A stretch of DNA of 64,000 bases, taken from the NCBI RefSeq assembly GCF_023159225.1, contig NC_063184.1:15241528-15305527 (forward strand), in the 5' to 3' direction. Position numbers and translations under genes: made by a program. Source of the DNA: Perognathus longimembris pacificus (taxonomy: Eukaryota > Chordata > Mammalia > Rodentia > Heteromyidae). Below, one piece after another: positions 1 to 11,529 of the stretch (position 1 is its first letter; each line of letters starts with the position of its first letter). The notes under the pieces are model-generated. The model made no database searches. It had not been told where the DNA came from and saw only the letters and a list, made by a program, of their open reading frames with translations.

Positions 1-70
1 CTCAAGGACTTTTCTGGATGGGCTGGCTTCAAACTGATCACAACCTTCTGAATAGCTAGGATTATAGGAT
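1..70 (-). mobile_element. 7SL-like SINE fragment, cut by the window edge
   Basis: It resembles the antisense 7SL/B1-like left half of the composite SINEs elsewhere in the window (GGCTGGCTTCAAACTG, then TAGCTAGGATTATAGG). Confidence 0.6.
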
Positions 71-1381
71 CCATCTGTAAACTGGAAGGGAAAAGATTCT
101 TTAAAGGATTTTGAACATCAATTGTTCTGTAAGGTTCTCTATGATTAATAGCCTTCGAATTTAAACAGCAATGAAACACCTACCACAATAATGCAAGTAT
201 AATGTTAGTTTTCATTTGAGGATATGGTAAAATAGAATCTAAAAAATGACTTAAAATAATTTCACATTAGATTATACTTGAGGTTAGAAGTCACATTTAT
301 ACTATGCAATATATAAATTAGCAATGTCATTACTTTTATTCCCTTTAGGCAAGGCATAGGCAGAAAAAAATAGAGAGAAATACAAGCACGTGTAACTGAT
401 TTTTGTATGTGTATGTTGTTTGGGGAAGTGCAGTTTGTTTTAAATCTGAACCCAATCAAGGAGAAAAAAGAAGAACATCCTATGAACCAGAGCAGAAACT
501 CAAAATACACATCTATTTTTTTCTTTCAGTTTTCCCAACTGGTTTCATATGCTCACTAAAAGTGAGAACACATACGGAAAATAGTTTTCATAATTCTTCA
601 GCGTATGTTTTGACTTTGTATATTCACATCATTCAACTAAATCATTCCTAACATAGAATGAAAATAAGGTTATTTGAAAATAAAACTATTGTGAGGCTAG
701 TGCTTAATATATAGAAAGGAGTGTTTTGGGGGCATTCTTTTCTTTTCTCACCTATATTTTCCTTTGAGTAATTTTTTTAGGGATAAGGAAATTCATGGGT
801 ATATTGAAATCTACCATATCCTTCCTAGGGATTCTGAAACGCTTGTGTTTCTAACTAAGAATTTTCCCTGTGAATTATGGAAGCATCAGAAAATTCAACT
901 ACTCAGTCATTAGCAGAAAAAAAGACCACCCCCCCCCCATGAAGACAAGAGGAATAATGAAAATTGAATGTGAAGTAATTAAATCCATGGCACTGCATTT
1001 CCAAGGAAACATTTCATTAAGTTAAAATATTATCTAATGCTCAGTCAAGACCATAAATTTAGCCCAACAAAAATTTGATTTTAGATGTACTTTTAGAAAT
1101 AAAATGAATGAATTTTGCACCTGTTTCCAGCTCTTAACGTCAATCTCCTAATTGTATACATGCATTCATTCATTGAAACTCCACTAATTAAGTGCCAATT
1201 ATATTGCAGTACTATACTTCTGCCTTCAAGTTTTGGATTGAGAAAAAAAAAAAACTAGACGTGAAAATAACCATCAGTAGTACAAAATAACTAGTGCTTT
1301 GAGAAGTCTATGTCCAGCTCAATTTGGACCACATAGGAAGGAATTTAGCATGACTCTGGGTAAGGTTAAAAAGGTGCTAGA
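71..1381. other. AT-rich intergenic DNA, no gene seen
   Basis: Short open frames here show no recognisable protein similarity, no splice-site framework and no repeat I can name. A C-run lies at about 929-938. Confidence 0.6.
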
Positions 1382-1590
1382 GGGCTGGGGATATGACCTA
1401 GTGGCAAGAGTGCTTGCCTCGTATACATAAAGCCCTGAGTTCAATTCCCCAGCACCACATATATAGAAAAAGCCAGAAGTGGCGCTGTGGCTCAAGTGGT
1501 AGCATGCTAGCCTTGAGCAAAAAGAAGCCAGAGACAGTGCTCAGGCCCTGAGTCCCAAGCCCCAGGACTGGCAAAAAAAAAAAAAAAAAA
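1382..1590 (+). mobile_element. IDL-Geo composite SINE with target-site duplication
   Basis: An ID-like left half (GGGCTGGGGATATG...) is joined to the Geo right half (GCCAGAAGTGGCGCTGTGG...CCCAGGACTGGC) and an A18 tail. GGTGCTAGA repeats at 1373-1381 and 1591-1599. Confidence 0.92.
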
Positions 1591-1599
1591 GGTGCTAGA

Positions 1600-1930
1600 A
1601 ATTAAACACAGTAGCTCTCACCATAATTTTGGCTAGTCAAGAAGCAAAGATCAGGAGGATCACAGTTCAAGTCTACCCTGAACCAAAAAAGTTGACAAGA
1701 CCCTTCTCAACAAATTAGCTGAGGATAGTGGTTTGTATCTGTAACCCCAAACAGGAGGCATCCATAAGAATATCATCCAAGACTGGCTTGAGAAAAAGCA
1801 AAACCCTATCTGATTAAAAATAATAATATGAGCCTTGAGCAAAAAGAAGCCAGGGACAGTGCTCAGGCCATGAGTTCCAGCCCCAGGACTGGCAAATGAA
1901 TGAATGAATGAATGAATGAATGAATGAATT
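1600..1930 (+). mobile_element. Old 7SL-7SL type SINE, Geo fragment and ATGA microsatellite
   Basis: A degraded pair of 7SL-like arms runs to about 1828. It is followed by the 3' part of a Geo unit (GAGCCTTGAGCAAAAAGAAGCC to GGACTGGC) and an (ATGA)n tract at about 1894-1930. The (ATGA)n tract may have grown from the SINE tail. Confidence 0.65.
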
Positions 1931-1947
1931 ATGTCAAAAGCAAATAT

Positions 1948-2032
1948 GAGCTAGAGCATGGCTAAAATTATAGAGTGCCTGCTTATCACAACTGTGAGAC
2001 CCCTGAGATCAACTCCAATACCAGAAGAAAAA
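1948..2032 (+). mobile_element. Old ID-like SINE fragment
   Basis: Degraded tRNA-like unit with A-box-like (GAGCATGGCTAAAATTATAG) and B-box-like (GAGATCAACTCC) positions. Confidence 0.45.
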
Positions 2033-2742
2033 TAAAAGATCCAACAAATTATTACCAGCCAGCCAAGGTTAGCTGAAGGATCATGAGTAGCTTAACACAG
2101 AGAAAAGAGAAAGGAAGGATTTCAGGCTGCCAAAAATGTATGAACAGACTTTAGAGCTGTTAGAAGAGAAAAAGGCATTTGCAGATCAGACACGGATGTT
2201 GGGGAAGAGCAAGGTTTAGATAAAAGTTAGATTAAAAAAAAAACACCACTTTTCTTCAAACCTACAAGTTTATTTTGAGCGGGAGCATTGAAGACAAGAG
2301 TTCAGGAAGACAATTCAAAAAAAAAAAGTGCAGTGAAATGTGACATGGTCAAACTCAGAGTAAACAGGGAAAATAACAGATTCTAACTTCATAGGAAGAA
2401 CTAATACAATTATTATATTACAGTACCAGCTCTTGACCTTCCCAAAGCTTTAAGAGAGTGCAGCATTCTTTCCTGCTAAATCCAGATCTACTTCTCCATA
2501 TTCCAGACAGTCACAGCCAATCAAGGTGGTACATAAGTCTAGGTATCATCTGGCCAGAGAAGCTTAGCATTTGAAGATGAAAGAAGAGCAAGTGTTACAG
2601 AGTTATAAGCCAGAAAATAAATGTGGATATTTCCTGAGATAAGCTAAAGCCAACTGCAAGGAGAAGGTGAGAGGAGAGGAAAAACTTCCAGTTGAAAGAA
2701 AGCTGACTATCTTGGTCCACAGGCCATGTGACATCTGTCATC
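2033..2742. other. Intergenic DNA, no gene or named repeat seen
   Basis: Unique-looking AT-rich sequence with short A-runs. Neither strand has a plausible coding frame. Confidence 0.5.
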
Positions 2743-2759
2743 AAAAGAATTGGTGAGGA

Positions 2760-2865
2760 CCAGAAAACCGGAAGTGGCACTGTGGCTCAAGTGGTACAGC
2801 CTTGAGCTGAAGAGCTCAGGGACAGCATCCAGGGTGAGAGTTCAAGCCTCTCCCTGCCCCCTCCC
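2760..2865 (+). mobile_element. Solo Geo SINE unit flanked by 17-bp direct repeats
   Basis: Only the right-hand unit is present (ACCGGAAGTGGCACTGTGGC to CTCCC), with no ID or 7SL left half. AAAAGAATTGGTGAGGA occurs perfectly at 2743-2759 and 2866-2882, so this is a separate insertion or a 5'-truncated one. Confidence 0.85.
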
Positions 2866-2918
2866 AAAAGAATTGGTGAGGAACATGGCCCATACCTATC
2901 TTTGGCCTTCCAGAAATT

Positions 2919-3090
2919 GTGAGAGAGAAAGAGAGGCAGAGAGAGAGACACAGAGAGAGAGGCAGAGACATACACTGAGAAAAAGAGAAAGACCCATAGA
3001 AGGAGAGAGACAGAGAGGAGACACAGGCACATACAGAGAAAGAGAGAGACATACAGAGAGAAACAGAGAGGGAGGGAGAGAGAGAGCATG
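2919..3090. repeat. (GA)n-rich low-complexity tract
   Basis: About 170 bp of imperfect GAGA/CAGAGA. It generates long but meaningless open frames on both strands (Arg/Glu-rich on +, Ser/Leu-rich on -). Confidence 0.9.
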
Positions 3091-4020
3091 CACAAACCAG
3101 ATAAAGAGCTGGCAAGGAAAGCTCTTAAGTGAGGATAAAGGAGAAAGTAAATTACAGAGTTCTTGTTATGAATGGCAGCAGGGACCAGTGGGACCTCAAC
3201 AGGGAAGGAAGCCAGCCTTCCTTGTTCCTCAATATAAAACAATCTCTGTATTGAACTGGAAAGAGAAAGGAATGCTCATCAATTATATTAAAAGTAGATT
3301 GACTTATTAAAAATGCAGCAATGTTTGCCAAAAGCAGATGGGAAACAGAAATTCAAAACAAGGTGAGGTCATGTGCAAAACCCCAGCCCTGCCACCAACT
3401 CCCAGCAGCTGACTGATCTCCTCCAAGGACGTGGTGCTGATGGGAGGCTGGCCTAGAGAGAAGGCAGAACAGACGGGTAGAGGAAGTAAAACCCCTAGAA
3501 TGCCTTACAGGCCTTCTCTTCTCCTGTGCTGGCCAATGTGGAGAAAGACATCTTCAGTTCCCTTTCTATTGTAGGCATTGCTGTGGGTTTAGGATGCGTG
3601 ACTTGCTAGTACCTCCTTGTGGGAATCAGGATTTCCTTCATGTGCCTTTTCTGGATACATGCTCATTAATCTTACACACTGCAATTTATTATAGTAAGAA
3701 TGAGCCAAACTCTGGTCATTTCTGAGACTGAACTTGGATGATCACTCTTTCTATAAAATTGCAATTTTAATTCTGAACCTTGAAATAACCTTTGAAATAT
3801 TGAGCCCTTGGCTCTTAATTTCTCTACTGGGGAAAGTGAAATCCAGAAAAGGCAGGTGAATTGCTTCAGTTTATGGACTATTTTAGTAGCAACCCCGAGA
3901 CTAGAAACTAGGAATTCTGGCATCTTTTACAGTATAAAATTGAAGAAAATGAATGCTTTGTCTCCAAATAACTAACTCCAGAACAAGATGTTGTTACTTC
4001 ATGGATTTCCTAAAAGTACT
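3091..4020. other. Intergenic DNA, no gene seen
   Basis: Mixed-composition sequence without recognisable coding or repeat signal. Confidence 0.5.
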
Positions 4021-4029
4021 TCATTATTG

Positions 4030-4100
4030 TTGTTGTTTTGTGGGACTGGGGTTTGAACCTAGGGTCTTAGTGCTTGCTGGACAAGTGCTTTAACTTGACT
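4030..4100 (-). mobile_element. Old ID-like SINE fragment
   Basis: GGGACTGGGGTTTGAACC and the following bases read as an antisense tRNA-derived ID unit, including the B-box region. Confidence 0.5.
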
Positions 4101-4116
4101 CATGTCTCAGACTAGC

Positions 4117-4202
4117 TTACTTTTCTCTTCCTTTTTTCCTTCCTCCTTCCCTCCCTCCTTTCTGCCCTCCCTCTCTCCCTCCTTTCCATCTTTCCTTCCT
4201 TT
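4117..4202. repeat. (TTCC)n pyrimidine tract
   Basis: Almost pure C/T for about 85 bp, dominated by TTCC and CTCC units. Confidence 0.9.
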
Positions 4203-4251
4203 GTCTGAACAGGGTTTTAATCCATCATACTGTTTTAACCAGATCTATTAT

Positions 4252-4368
4252 ACCAGGTTAGTGGCACACATCTTTAATCCCAGCACAGGGAGACAGAGGC
4301 AGGAAGATCCCAAGTTCTAGTCTGCCCTGAGCTACATTGCTTCCTCAAAAACAAACAAAAGAAATCAA
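4252..4368 (+). mobile_element. B1-type SINE
   Basis: 7SL-derived: GTGGCACACATCTTTAATCC, GCACAGGGAGACAGAGGCAG, then a CAAAAACAAACAAAA tail. It resembles muroid-style B1 more than the Geo-linked elements. Confidence 0.75.
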
Positions 4369-5370
4369 ACAAAAATTTCTCAAGAGGTGAAGTAATTGAA
4401 ATACTAGGAATGCTTCACATGTGGAACCTTCAGTTACAATTGACGTGACTTTTCAAAGCTTTTTTTGGGTCAATCTTCTTTAAAAGCTACCACAATAATG
4501 AAAACTTACTTTACTCAAAAAAAAATTAAAGGAAAAAGAAGAAAAGCTTTCCCACCTATTTCTTGGGAAATCAGAAAAAGCTGGTGTGATTGGCAAACCA
4601 TGCTAAGGAGAGATTGAATTAAAAGAAAATCAGTCCTTGTTGCTTTAATCATCAATATGGAGGAAATTCTTTTTGACAATCACTGTCAATTTGCACATAA
4701 GTCACTATTCAATTATCCAAATTTGAAACAGAAAGTACTGTTTTCTTCTATAGTGGAATTAAAAATTAAGACCTTACAATTATGAGAATGTTGGCTATAA
4801 TCAGTTACTCTTCCAACTTCTTTTCTTCTTTGTTTTTTAATGAGTTCTTAAAATTAGGGCACACAAAGCCTAGTTTCCAGAAAGATACATGTGATTCTAG
4901 AAACAGATAGAACAGTACTTTTTTTCTCAAGAGAAAGAAGTCTTAAACTTGTTAAAGTAAAAGAAAGAATGATTCTAAATATTAGTATCTTCACTGGTTT
5001 TAGAGAAAAAGTGAATTTATGTCAGTATGTAAAATTGGGAGATGGATATTTATGCAGAGAGGGAGAGAAGGACCCTACAAAATTATGTTTTGCAAAGGAT
5101 GTTACAGAGAGAGAGGTAGAGAATTAGCTATAGGAATGTATCAAAGCAACAAAGGAGCAAATTTATCATCACCCAAAGAAGGACTCAGGTAGATGTATTC
5201 TGACTGAGGACAAGACACATGAACAAAGTTTGTGCTAGCACAGACACATTATTCTGGAGAGAATAGCACATCTACATGGAAGAACCCAAAGTTCCAGGAA
5301 CATCAAAGCCCTAAACTAGATTTTGAGCTGCTTAAAATAATACAAAGAGACCATGATTTTAGAATTATTT
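4369..5370. other. AT-rich intergenic DNA, no gene seen
   Basis: Short open frames only, without family resemblance. No repeat recognised. Confidence 0.5.
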
Positions 5371-5375
5371 TAGAC

Positions 5376-5560
5376 AGCCAGGTGCCTAATGGACTAAACC
5401 TGTCATCAAAGATTGTGATCCAAGCTAGCCCAAGGCAAGGGGGAAAAAATGACCCTATTTCAAAAATAAAGCAAGGAGGGCTAGAGGCATAGCTGAAGCA
5501 GTAAAGTACTTGCTTTGTTAGCACATATTTCTAAGTTCAAAGCCCCATACCCTCCCCCCT
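5376..5560 (+). mobile_element. Old 7SL-ID composite SINE
   Basis: A 7SL-like arm (GCCAGGTGCCTAATGG...) is followed by an ID-like unit (GGGCTAGAGGCATAGC...AGTTCAAAGCCCC). This is the squirrel-type (B1-dID or MEN-like) arrangement, degraded. Confidence 0.6.
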
Positions 5561-6429
5561 CCAAACAAAGTTAACTCAGAAATTATATAGCAACTAAGTC
5601 TTGGTGCATACTTTATGAATGGTGTAACAGTGAATTGTACATTTCCTCCTGCAGCATTCTACCATCTTTGGTTCATCTTGAAAACTAACAAATAATAGAG
5701 AAAGCAGAACCAAACAAGAAGTCTGACACTCCCCCACATACAACTAGCTAACATGTCCCAGTCACAAGATATGATGAAGACACAGGGAGGACCAGCTGGT
5801 TCTATGCCATTACATTGAAAAACGGGGTCCTTGTGCATATTTTGTTAGAGTTTGATGTTATTTGTTAAGGACCGATGAGCCAGCTGCTAGTATGAAATGT
5901 GCAGAAAACTTCTGGCATAAGCATTACATATTTCAATGGAATTCAACATATCCATCAAATAAAAGGTAGACCACAGTATGAAATGAAGCCTTGATGTAGA
6001 GTGTTGATTTCATCCACTCATTATATTATTTTTGCAAGATACAAATGGTATAATCAAGACATCAAAATCTTCCATTTCCTCAAGCAAAACTCCACACTAG
6101 GGGGGAAAAATCTGAGACATTATAGCTAATATTGTTGATATGCTTTTAAATTAGTATGGGAACATCGAAAAATGTGATAGAATAGGAAAGCTATTATATC
6201 ATAGCCTGTAACTAAAGGGCTAGTATGTTTGGTGTATGTATGTGTGTGGTGTGTATATACTGGTACATATGTTCATATGCTTTCAAGAAATATTGTATAT
6301 GGTTATATATGGATCTAAGATATACTCAATGATATATTTTATAACAACTACAAATACCCATGTATAAAATCACTGTGCGGAATGATTTACCTAATAAACT
6401 AAACCAACCATTATAACATTGCATAATAA
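5561..6429. other. AT-rich intergenic DNA with a TG/TA-rich patch
   Basis: 6225-6320 is rich in TGTGTG and TATATA. No gene seen. Confidence 0.5.
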
Positions 6430-6520
6430 GGTATGTGTTACAACAATTTCCATTTTCTAGATGAGAAAATCAAGGCCCAATAATGTGTAAGCTACTCAAA
6501 GTCCCAAAGTTTGAAAGTAA
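6430..6520 (+). mobile_element. MIR-like fragment
   Basis: CCATTTTCTAGATGAGAAAA then CAAAGTCCCAAAG matches the MIR core order (CCATTTTACAGATGAGGAAA, CCCAAGGTCA) with decay. Confidence 0.5.
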
Positions 6521-6887
6521 CAGAAGAGTTCACAGATATAGTACACTTTTCTATTCAATAGTCAAAGCTGTTTAAAATTTCATTATAGTTTTTCATATGC
6601 ATGTGTTGTGCCTGATAATACTCCCTAAAGGAAAATCAATAATTCCACTGCAGGTAATAAAAAAACATTAAAAATTCTTACTGATAATCAAGTATATCTG
6701 AGGATCAAGGGAAAAATTGCTTAACAGTTAAGTGGAAGGGGAGAAAAAGTATAGGAATTAATTTTCAATTTTCAATATTGTTATTGTTATTTAATATTAT
6801 TGTTATTAACAAATTATTTTACATAACAAATATTTCTTAAGTTCTCTCACCAACCACCCTGTACTCAATGCTGTATGCATGGGTTGA

Positions 6888-6990
6888 AAGAGTTTTCTCT
6901 GTTACTATGTACAAAGTATACATATGAATAAGAAATGAAAACTACTCTGTACATCACCTTGACCATAAAATTAAATTTAAAAAAGAACTA
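6888..6990 (+). mobile_element. L1 3' end fragment, lineage A tail
   Basis: CTCTGTACATCACCTTGACC plus an A-rich tail corresponds to the end of the L1 at 54929-55628. Confidence 0.6.
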
Positions 6991-7042
6991 AAAATTATAA
7001 AATAAAACATTTGTGAATGTTTTAAGAAGTGTAAAATCCATG

Positions 7043-7288
7043 ATCTCCCTGATATATGACTGTTAACAAAGGGAGATGGAGAGACAGTAGAGACCAAGTC
7101 TGTGAATACTGTATATGTTCTTGATACATTGTATATTGTATATTTGTCTACCTGACCTAGACAAGGGATAGAAAAACAGGACGTAAGATATCACAAGAAA
7201 TGTACACACTGCCCTACTATGTAACTGTACCCTTTTTGCACAACACCTTGTAAAAAAATTTATGTTCAATTAATAAACAAATAAAAAA
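7043..7288 (+). mobile_element. Heavily 5'-truncated L1, lineage B 3'UTR
   Basis: The same 3'UTR ends the L1 at 56309-61561, but in reverse there. AAGAAGTGTAAAATCCATG at 7024-7042 and 7289-7307 is a perfect 19-bp target-site duplication, so only 246 bp was inserted. Confidence 0.9.
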
Positions 7289-7424
7289 AAGAAGTGTAAA
7301 ATCCATGTCTCCAACCTTGCCTTCAAAGAAGTTAGACATCAAACAGAAAAACATTGATGAGTAAACGAGTGCCATTTGTTGTTCCAAAGGAAATGATAAA
7401 AAGTCTCATTGGGACTAGGTGTGG

Positions 7425-7608
7425 TGGTGTGTAGACACCCCTGCCTATCATTCTAGCTAAGGCAGGAAGTAAACTACATTAAGCTGATCACAGTCCTAGC
7501 TGTTCCTGATACCCTATCTCAAAAATAACCAGGGAAAAGTAGAGCTATATGACTGTAGTAGAGCATCTGCCTAGCAACCACAAGGCCCTGATAGCAAACC
7601 CTAATGCT
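7425..7608 (+). mobile_element. Old 7SL-ID composite SINE
   Basis: A 7SL arm (ACTAGGTGTGGTGGTGTGTA...) is followed by an ID-like unit with CATCTGCCTAGCAACCACAA. Confidence 0.6.
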
Positions 7609-7706
7609 GAGGGAAGAAGGAAGGAAAGAAGGAAAGAAGGAAAGAAGGGAGGGAGGGAGGGAGGGAGGGAGGGAGGGAGGGAGGGAGGGAGGGAGGGAGG
7701 GAGGGG
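7609..7706. repeat. (GGAA)n/(GGGA)n purine tract
   Basis: Grown from the A-rich tail of the preceding SINE; it passes from GGAA-type to GGGA-type units. Confidence 0.92.
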
Positions 7707-7879
7707 AAAAAAGCAGTTGTCACTAAGACAAGAGGACTAAGAGGCAGATGAAAAAGGTTCCCTTGCCGAGGTTACTATAGGTTAATAATGAACTAAATAG
7801 AAACAAGAATTTATGTTTCCCTAAAGTTTATTGCCTTATTAATAACAGAGATATAATCCATATGTCATTACAATCACAC

Positions 7880-8490
7880 TTTGGCAATGTGCAATCCCAT
7901 GGATTTTAGTGTTTTGTAACCAGCACTATTATCTAATTTTAGAATGTCTTTCAACACCATAAAAGAAACCCTGTGCTCATGAGTAGTTACTTGCCATTCC
8001 CAGCGCCGTCCCTCAACTCCCGGGAAATCATTAATGACTTTCTGTAGATTGTCATACTCTAGATACTTCATAGAAATTAAACCACTAGACATATAATCAC
8101 ATGTAATCAGTGTCATACGTGACGCAATGTTTCCAAGCCTCATCTGTGTTGTAGAAAGTATCACTACTTCCTATGGTGTTATTTACCAAGGATTCCATTG
8201 TATATAAGCTCATCACACTTTATCCTTTAGTTAGTTGATGGACATTTAGTTTGTTTGAGTAATTTGCTAAAACGTTCATAAAACATTTTGCACATACATA
8301 GGTTTTCATTCTTGTTAAATATAAACATAAGAGTGGATCTGGGTGGTATGGTAACCCTGAGGTTCAGCATTTTGAGGAAATGTCAAATTGTTTGCTGCAG
8401 TAGCTCCAAGAGTAGTATCAGCAATATATGAGATTTTTTATCTTTCCATATCTCTAATAACAATTGTTATTGTCTGTCTGCACCCTATTA
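7880..8490 (-). mobile_element. Ancient L1M (L1MA-like) 3' part
   Basis: Read on the + strand it follows the well-known reverse complement of L1M 3' ends: TCCATTGTATATAAGC, TAGTTGATGGACATTTAGTT, GTATGGTAACCC, CATTTTGAGGAAATGTCAAA, ATTGTTATTGTCTGTCTG. It is strongly diverged. Confidence 0.75.
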
Positions 8491-9640
8491 TTAAGAAAAA
8501 TTAAAACACATCTCCATGTTTTGCTTTTTCAAGTAAATTACTTTAAAGTAATTATACCCATCTTAAATACTAGTGACTTTTATTTCACTCATCATTACTA
8601 CAAGCAAAGGAGAAGATATTTTTATCTTTTCCTTTAATATTTTAAAACAATACAATGTAAACCACATTCATGATCATGAATCATCACAACTTGCAAACTC
8701 ACCTATGAATGCAGTTAGTATAAAACACAAAATGTTATCCTTTATCCAATGATTGTAATGTAAATGTATGCATGCCACAGAATTTAGAAATAGCTTCAAA
8801 GAATAAATTGCTTAGCCCTTAAAATAAAGTGTGTAGCTAAGGAGTAAAAATAAAATTAGTATCATACAAAGGGACCACCTTGGGCCATAAAGCTGTTTTA
8901 CTCTCATAAATACAATCTGTTTCTCGCCATTTCTTTGGCCAAGTTAAGCTTACTATTGGGCTATGTAAACACGATCTTTATTCCATTTTGTAATATCCTG
9001 TATGCCTTCAGAAATTGGCTAGTAGACCAAATGCAACTTTGTTACCACATCTGAGCTTACAACAATATGTTTCGAATGATTATCTCCAAATACTGTGAGC
9101 CTATAGTTTGTTTTTTAGCCTAGCAATTTTACAGCAATATTGTACAGCAATGACTGCAATTTCATATAATCATGTTTGGCACAGATAGGGGCTCTTATCC
9201 AGACTTATTTAATTTCACCTTTTAGGAATTATGTAAATATCATATGTCTCCTTTACAAATTTACCACCAGAGTGTTACATAACTGACCTCATCTCTCTCA
9301 GAGACCACACAACATTATCAACCTTAGCATTTGTCTTTTAGTGCTTAGCTCATGTGGTAAGCACCTGAAAACCATTCTTAAAACTTACCACCCACTCTGT
9401 GGCCTGGTCTGCTTCTGACTTTTAAATCACACTTGCTAATTTCTGTGGAGGCTTGCCTGACAAGCAGAATGTGGGGGTACAGTGAGGGCTGTGATCGCAG
9501 AGGTACAATACCAGGTCACTGGGGGCTTTCAACTGGATGGTTATTTATAATAGTGTTTGGGTTTGATCTGAATTAAGCAGAGCCTCAGTGAAAGTCTTCT
9601 ACAAAGCATATAATGTTTTGCTCTTTCCTATCACCATGCA
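8491..9640. other. AT-rich intergenic DNA, no gene seen
   Basis: No convincing repeat or coding signal. Confidence 0.5.
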
Positions 9641-9649
9641 ATAATGGAA

Positions 9650-9795
9650 TGAACAAGCAGACAGGCTTTGGACTGAGGCAGATCTGTGTTAGTCCCACTC
9701 TTTTACTTCTATGCTTCTTGATCATTGTCTTCATCTGTAAAATAACAATAATTATGCCTAAAATACAACTATTAAATGAAATTGTCACAGAAAGA
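9650..9795 (-). mobile_element. MIR-like fragment
   Basis: CTTCATCTGTAAAATAACAATAA resembles the antisense MIR core. Confidence 0.5.
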
Positions 9796-10724
9796 GTGTG
9801 CCTGTTCCACAGTAATTGGTGTCTAGGATATTGCTATTTCTATTGTTGTTATTATTACTATTGCTGTTTTTGTTTTAGGTTTGGGGGAGACTCGTGTTTA
9901 TTATAATCTACAGCAACATGATTAAGCCCAAGACAGAAGCAAAGGATTTTATTGCCAAATTTAAAATAACTTTAGACAACTAAAATCTTTCTTTACAAAA
10001 TCCATCATTCCTTTATTCTCATTCTTTATTGTTAAATACTTTCTCAAAGTATTTTTGGCAATAGAGGTACAAAACTCAAGAACTGAGTTATCTATGCTGA
10101 CTAACTGCCCCCTGCATGTCCTGTGAATGCATCCAGTGTGCCTTCTCCCTGCTCTACACACTGGCAACCAAGCTCATGGTCCCGGCCAAGTCCTACAGCT
10201 GGAATGAGAGCTATTACTGATTGAACAGATGTGTATTGACAGTTATACTCTGGAAAAAGTGCAAGCCCAGCTCTGTCAGTTAGCAACTCTATGAGCAAGG
10301 GCAAGTTATTTAACCTATGTATGTCTATGTGCATTTGTGAGTCATGGAGAGCTGTAACTTCACATAGTAAACCATGAGAATAGGTCTGGCCATAAGGCGT
10401 AGATTGGGGTTATGGTACACTGAACTGAGGCACAGAAACACATGCTCACACACACAAAAGGAAAACATACATGCAAAACACAAAAGCATGTCTTCTGTTG
10501 CACCACGCTAACCCTCTTTATTTTGGTATGGTGTCCTTAACTAACATGCATTGCATAGGAGTCTATGAAGGATGATGTTCATTTGATTCTCCTTCTCTTA
10601 GAGTCTTAGTGACTTCTCAGTATTGCTAGAGGCTTGGAAACCTCAAATTCTTGTTTTAGGCCTCAAAAATACATTACTGTTCTGCTGTGGTTTTGTCTTA
10701 ATTTTGTTTATTCTTTTGTTGTTT
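9796..10724. other. Intergenic DNA with a weak second MIR-like patch
   Basis: 10270-10330 has GCAAGGGCAAGTTATTTAACC, antisense-MIR-like. Otherwise nothing recognised. Confidence 0.4.
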
Positions 10725-11222
10725 GTAAGGGATGGCTATACCTTTAAGACCTGGGAGTGCTGGCTGTTATCCACTCCTACCTTCTCCCCAGGTCTGGAAC
10801 ATCCCCTGGAAGAGGGAGCCAAACCAGCCCCCCTCGTCTGCGAGCACATGTCTCGTAATGGCGCCGGGGACCAGTCCTGGGGGGACTGTGGTCTCCGCCC
10901 CTGCGGGAAGTTCCGTGACATCACTGTGATGGACAGTTCATTAGCCAATCGTTAATACCCAGTAAGTCCCTCCTCTTCCTGCGGCCATTACTGTTATATA
11001 ATCCCCTCCCCTGAATAAAACTTTGGGAAGTCGGTAGTCCATCAGATGGCTCCCCCAAAATCTCCGTGTCCAGTGTCTGCTCTTAAACATAAGGGGGGCT
11101 TGGGATGGGGGATTTCGTCGGCTCTACCCCATCTCAGTTTAGTCTCAATTGGGATACGCTCTGCCCTCCCGCCGGCGGGAGTAGCACGCAGAGCCAAGTG
11201 TCCCCATAACCAGTGTAGCACA
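10725..11222 (+). mobile_element. Probable GC-rich solo LTR of an endogenous retrovirus (ends approximate)
   Basis: This is an isolated GC- and CpG-rich block in AT-rich DNA. It begins near a TGTAAG, has TATATAA at 10995-11001 and AATAAA at 11014-11019, and continues about 200 bp to AGCACA. A promoter and poly(A) signal about 20 bp apart, inside a roughly 0.5-kb block without coding potential, is LTR-like with a short R region. I could not fix the target-site duplication because simple repeats flank it, and no internal sequence was recognised next to it. A CpG-rich unannotated promoter is the alternative. Confidence 0.45.
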
Positions 11223-11225
11223 ATA

Positions 11226-11270
11226 GTTGTTGTTGTTGTTGTTGTTGTGTGTGTGTGTGTGTGTGTGTTT
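11226..11270. repeat. (TTG)n then (TG)n microsatellite
   Basis: A trinucleotide run passes directly into a dinucleotide run. Confidence 0.95.
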
Positions 11271-11529
11271 TAAGGTCTGGGACTCCAACTCCCTGGCTAG
11301 TGCTCTACCTCTGACCCACACCTCTGACCCTTCTTGTTTTGTTTTTTTAAGGCTAAAAGCTCTTGCAGCTATGCTATCCAAAACTTTACCCCCAGAAAAG
11401 TGGTGGTACATGGTATGGAACAGAATTTTATACGTACAACAATACCAAATGCTTAATTGATGCTCTTTGATATGAGTCTGGTAAAATTATTATCTTCTTC
11501 TGATCATGTATTTTCTATAACTTCACTAA

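Noticed and set aside
1382..1470. tRNA gene-like A and B boxes in SINE left halves
   Set aside because: The sequence is part of a retroposed SINE with A tail and target-site duplications; no foldable tRNA cloverleaf with an intact acceptor stem was seen.
2750..3310. 186-codon + frame and 151-codon - frame over the GA tract
   Set aside because: Both are produced by (GA)n low-complexity sequence plus a SINE; Arg/Glu or Ser/Leu composition, no family resemblance.
7609..7706. Repeat array that could be mistaken for a CRISPR or satellite
   Set aside because: Simple purine microsatellite without spacers, in a rodent genome.
7874..8164. 96-codon minus frame
   Set aside because: Lies in an ancient L1M 3' region and matches no protein.
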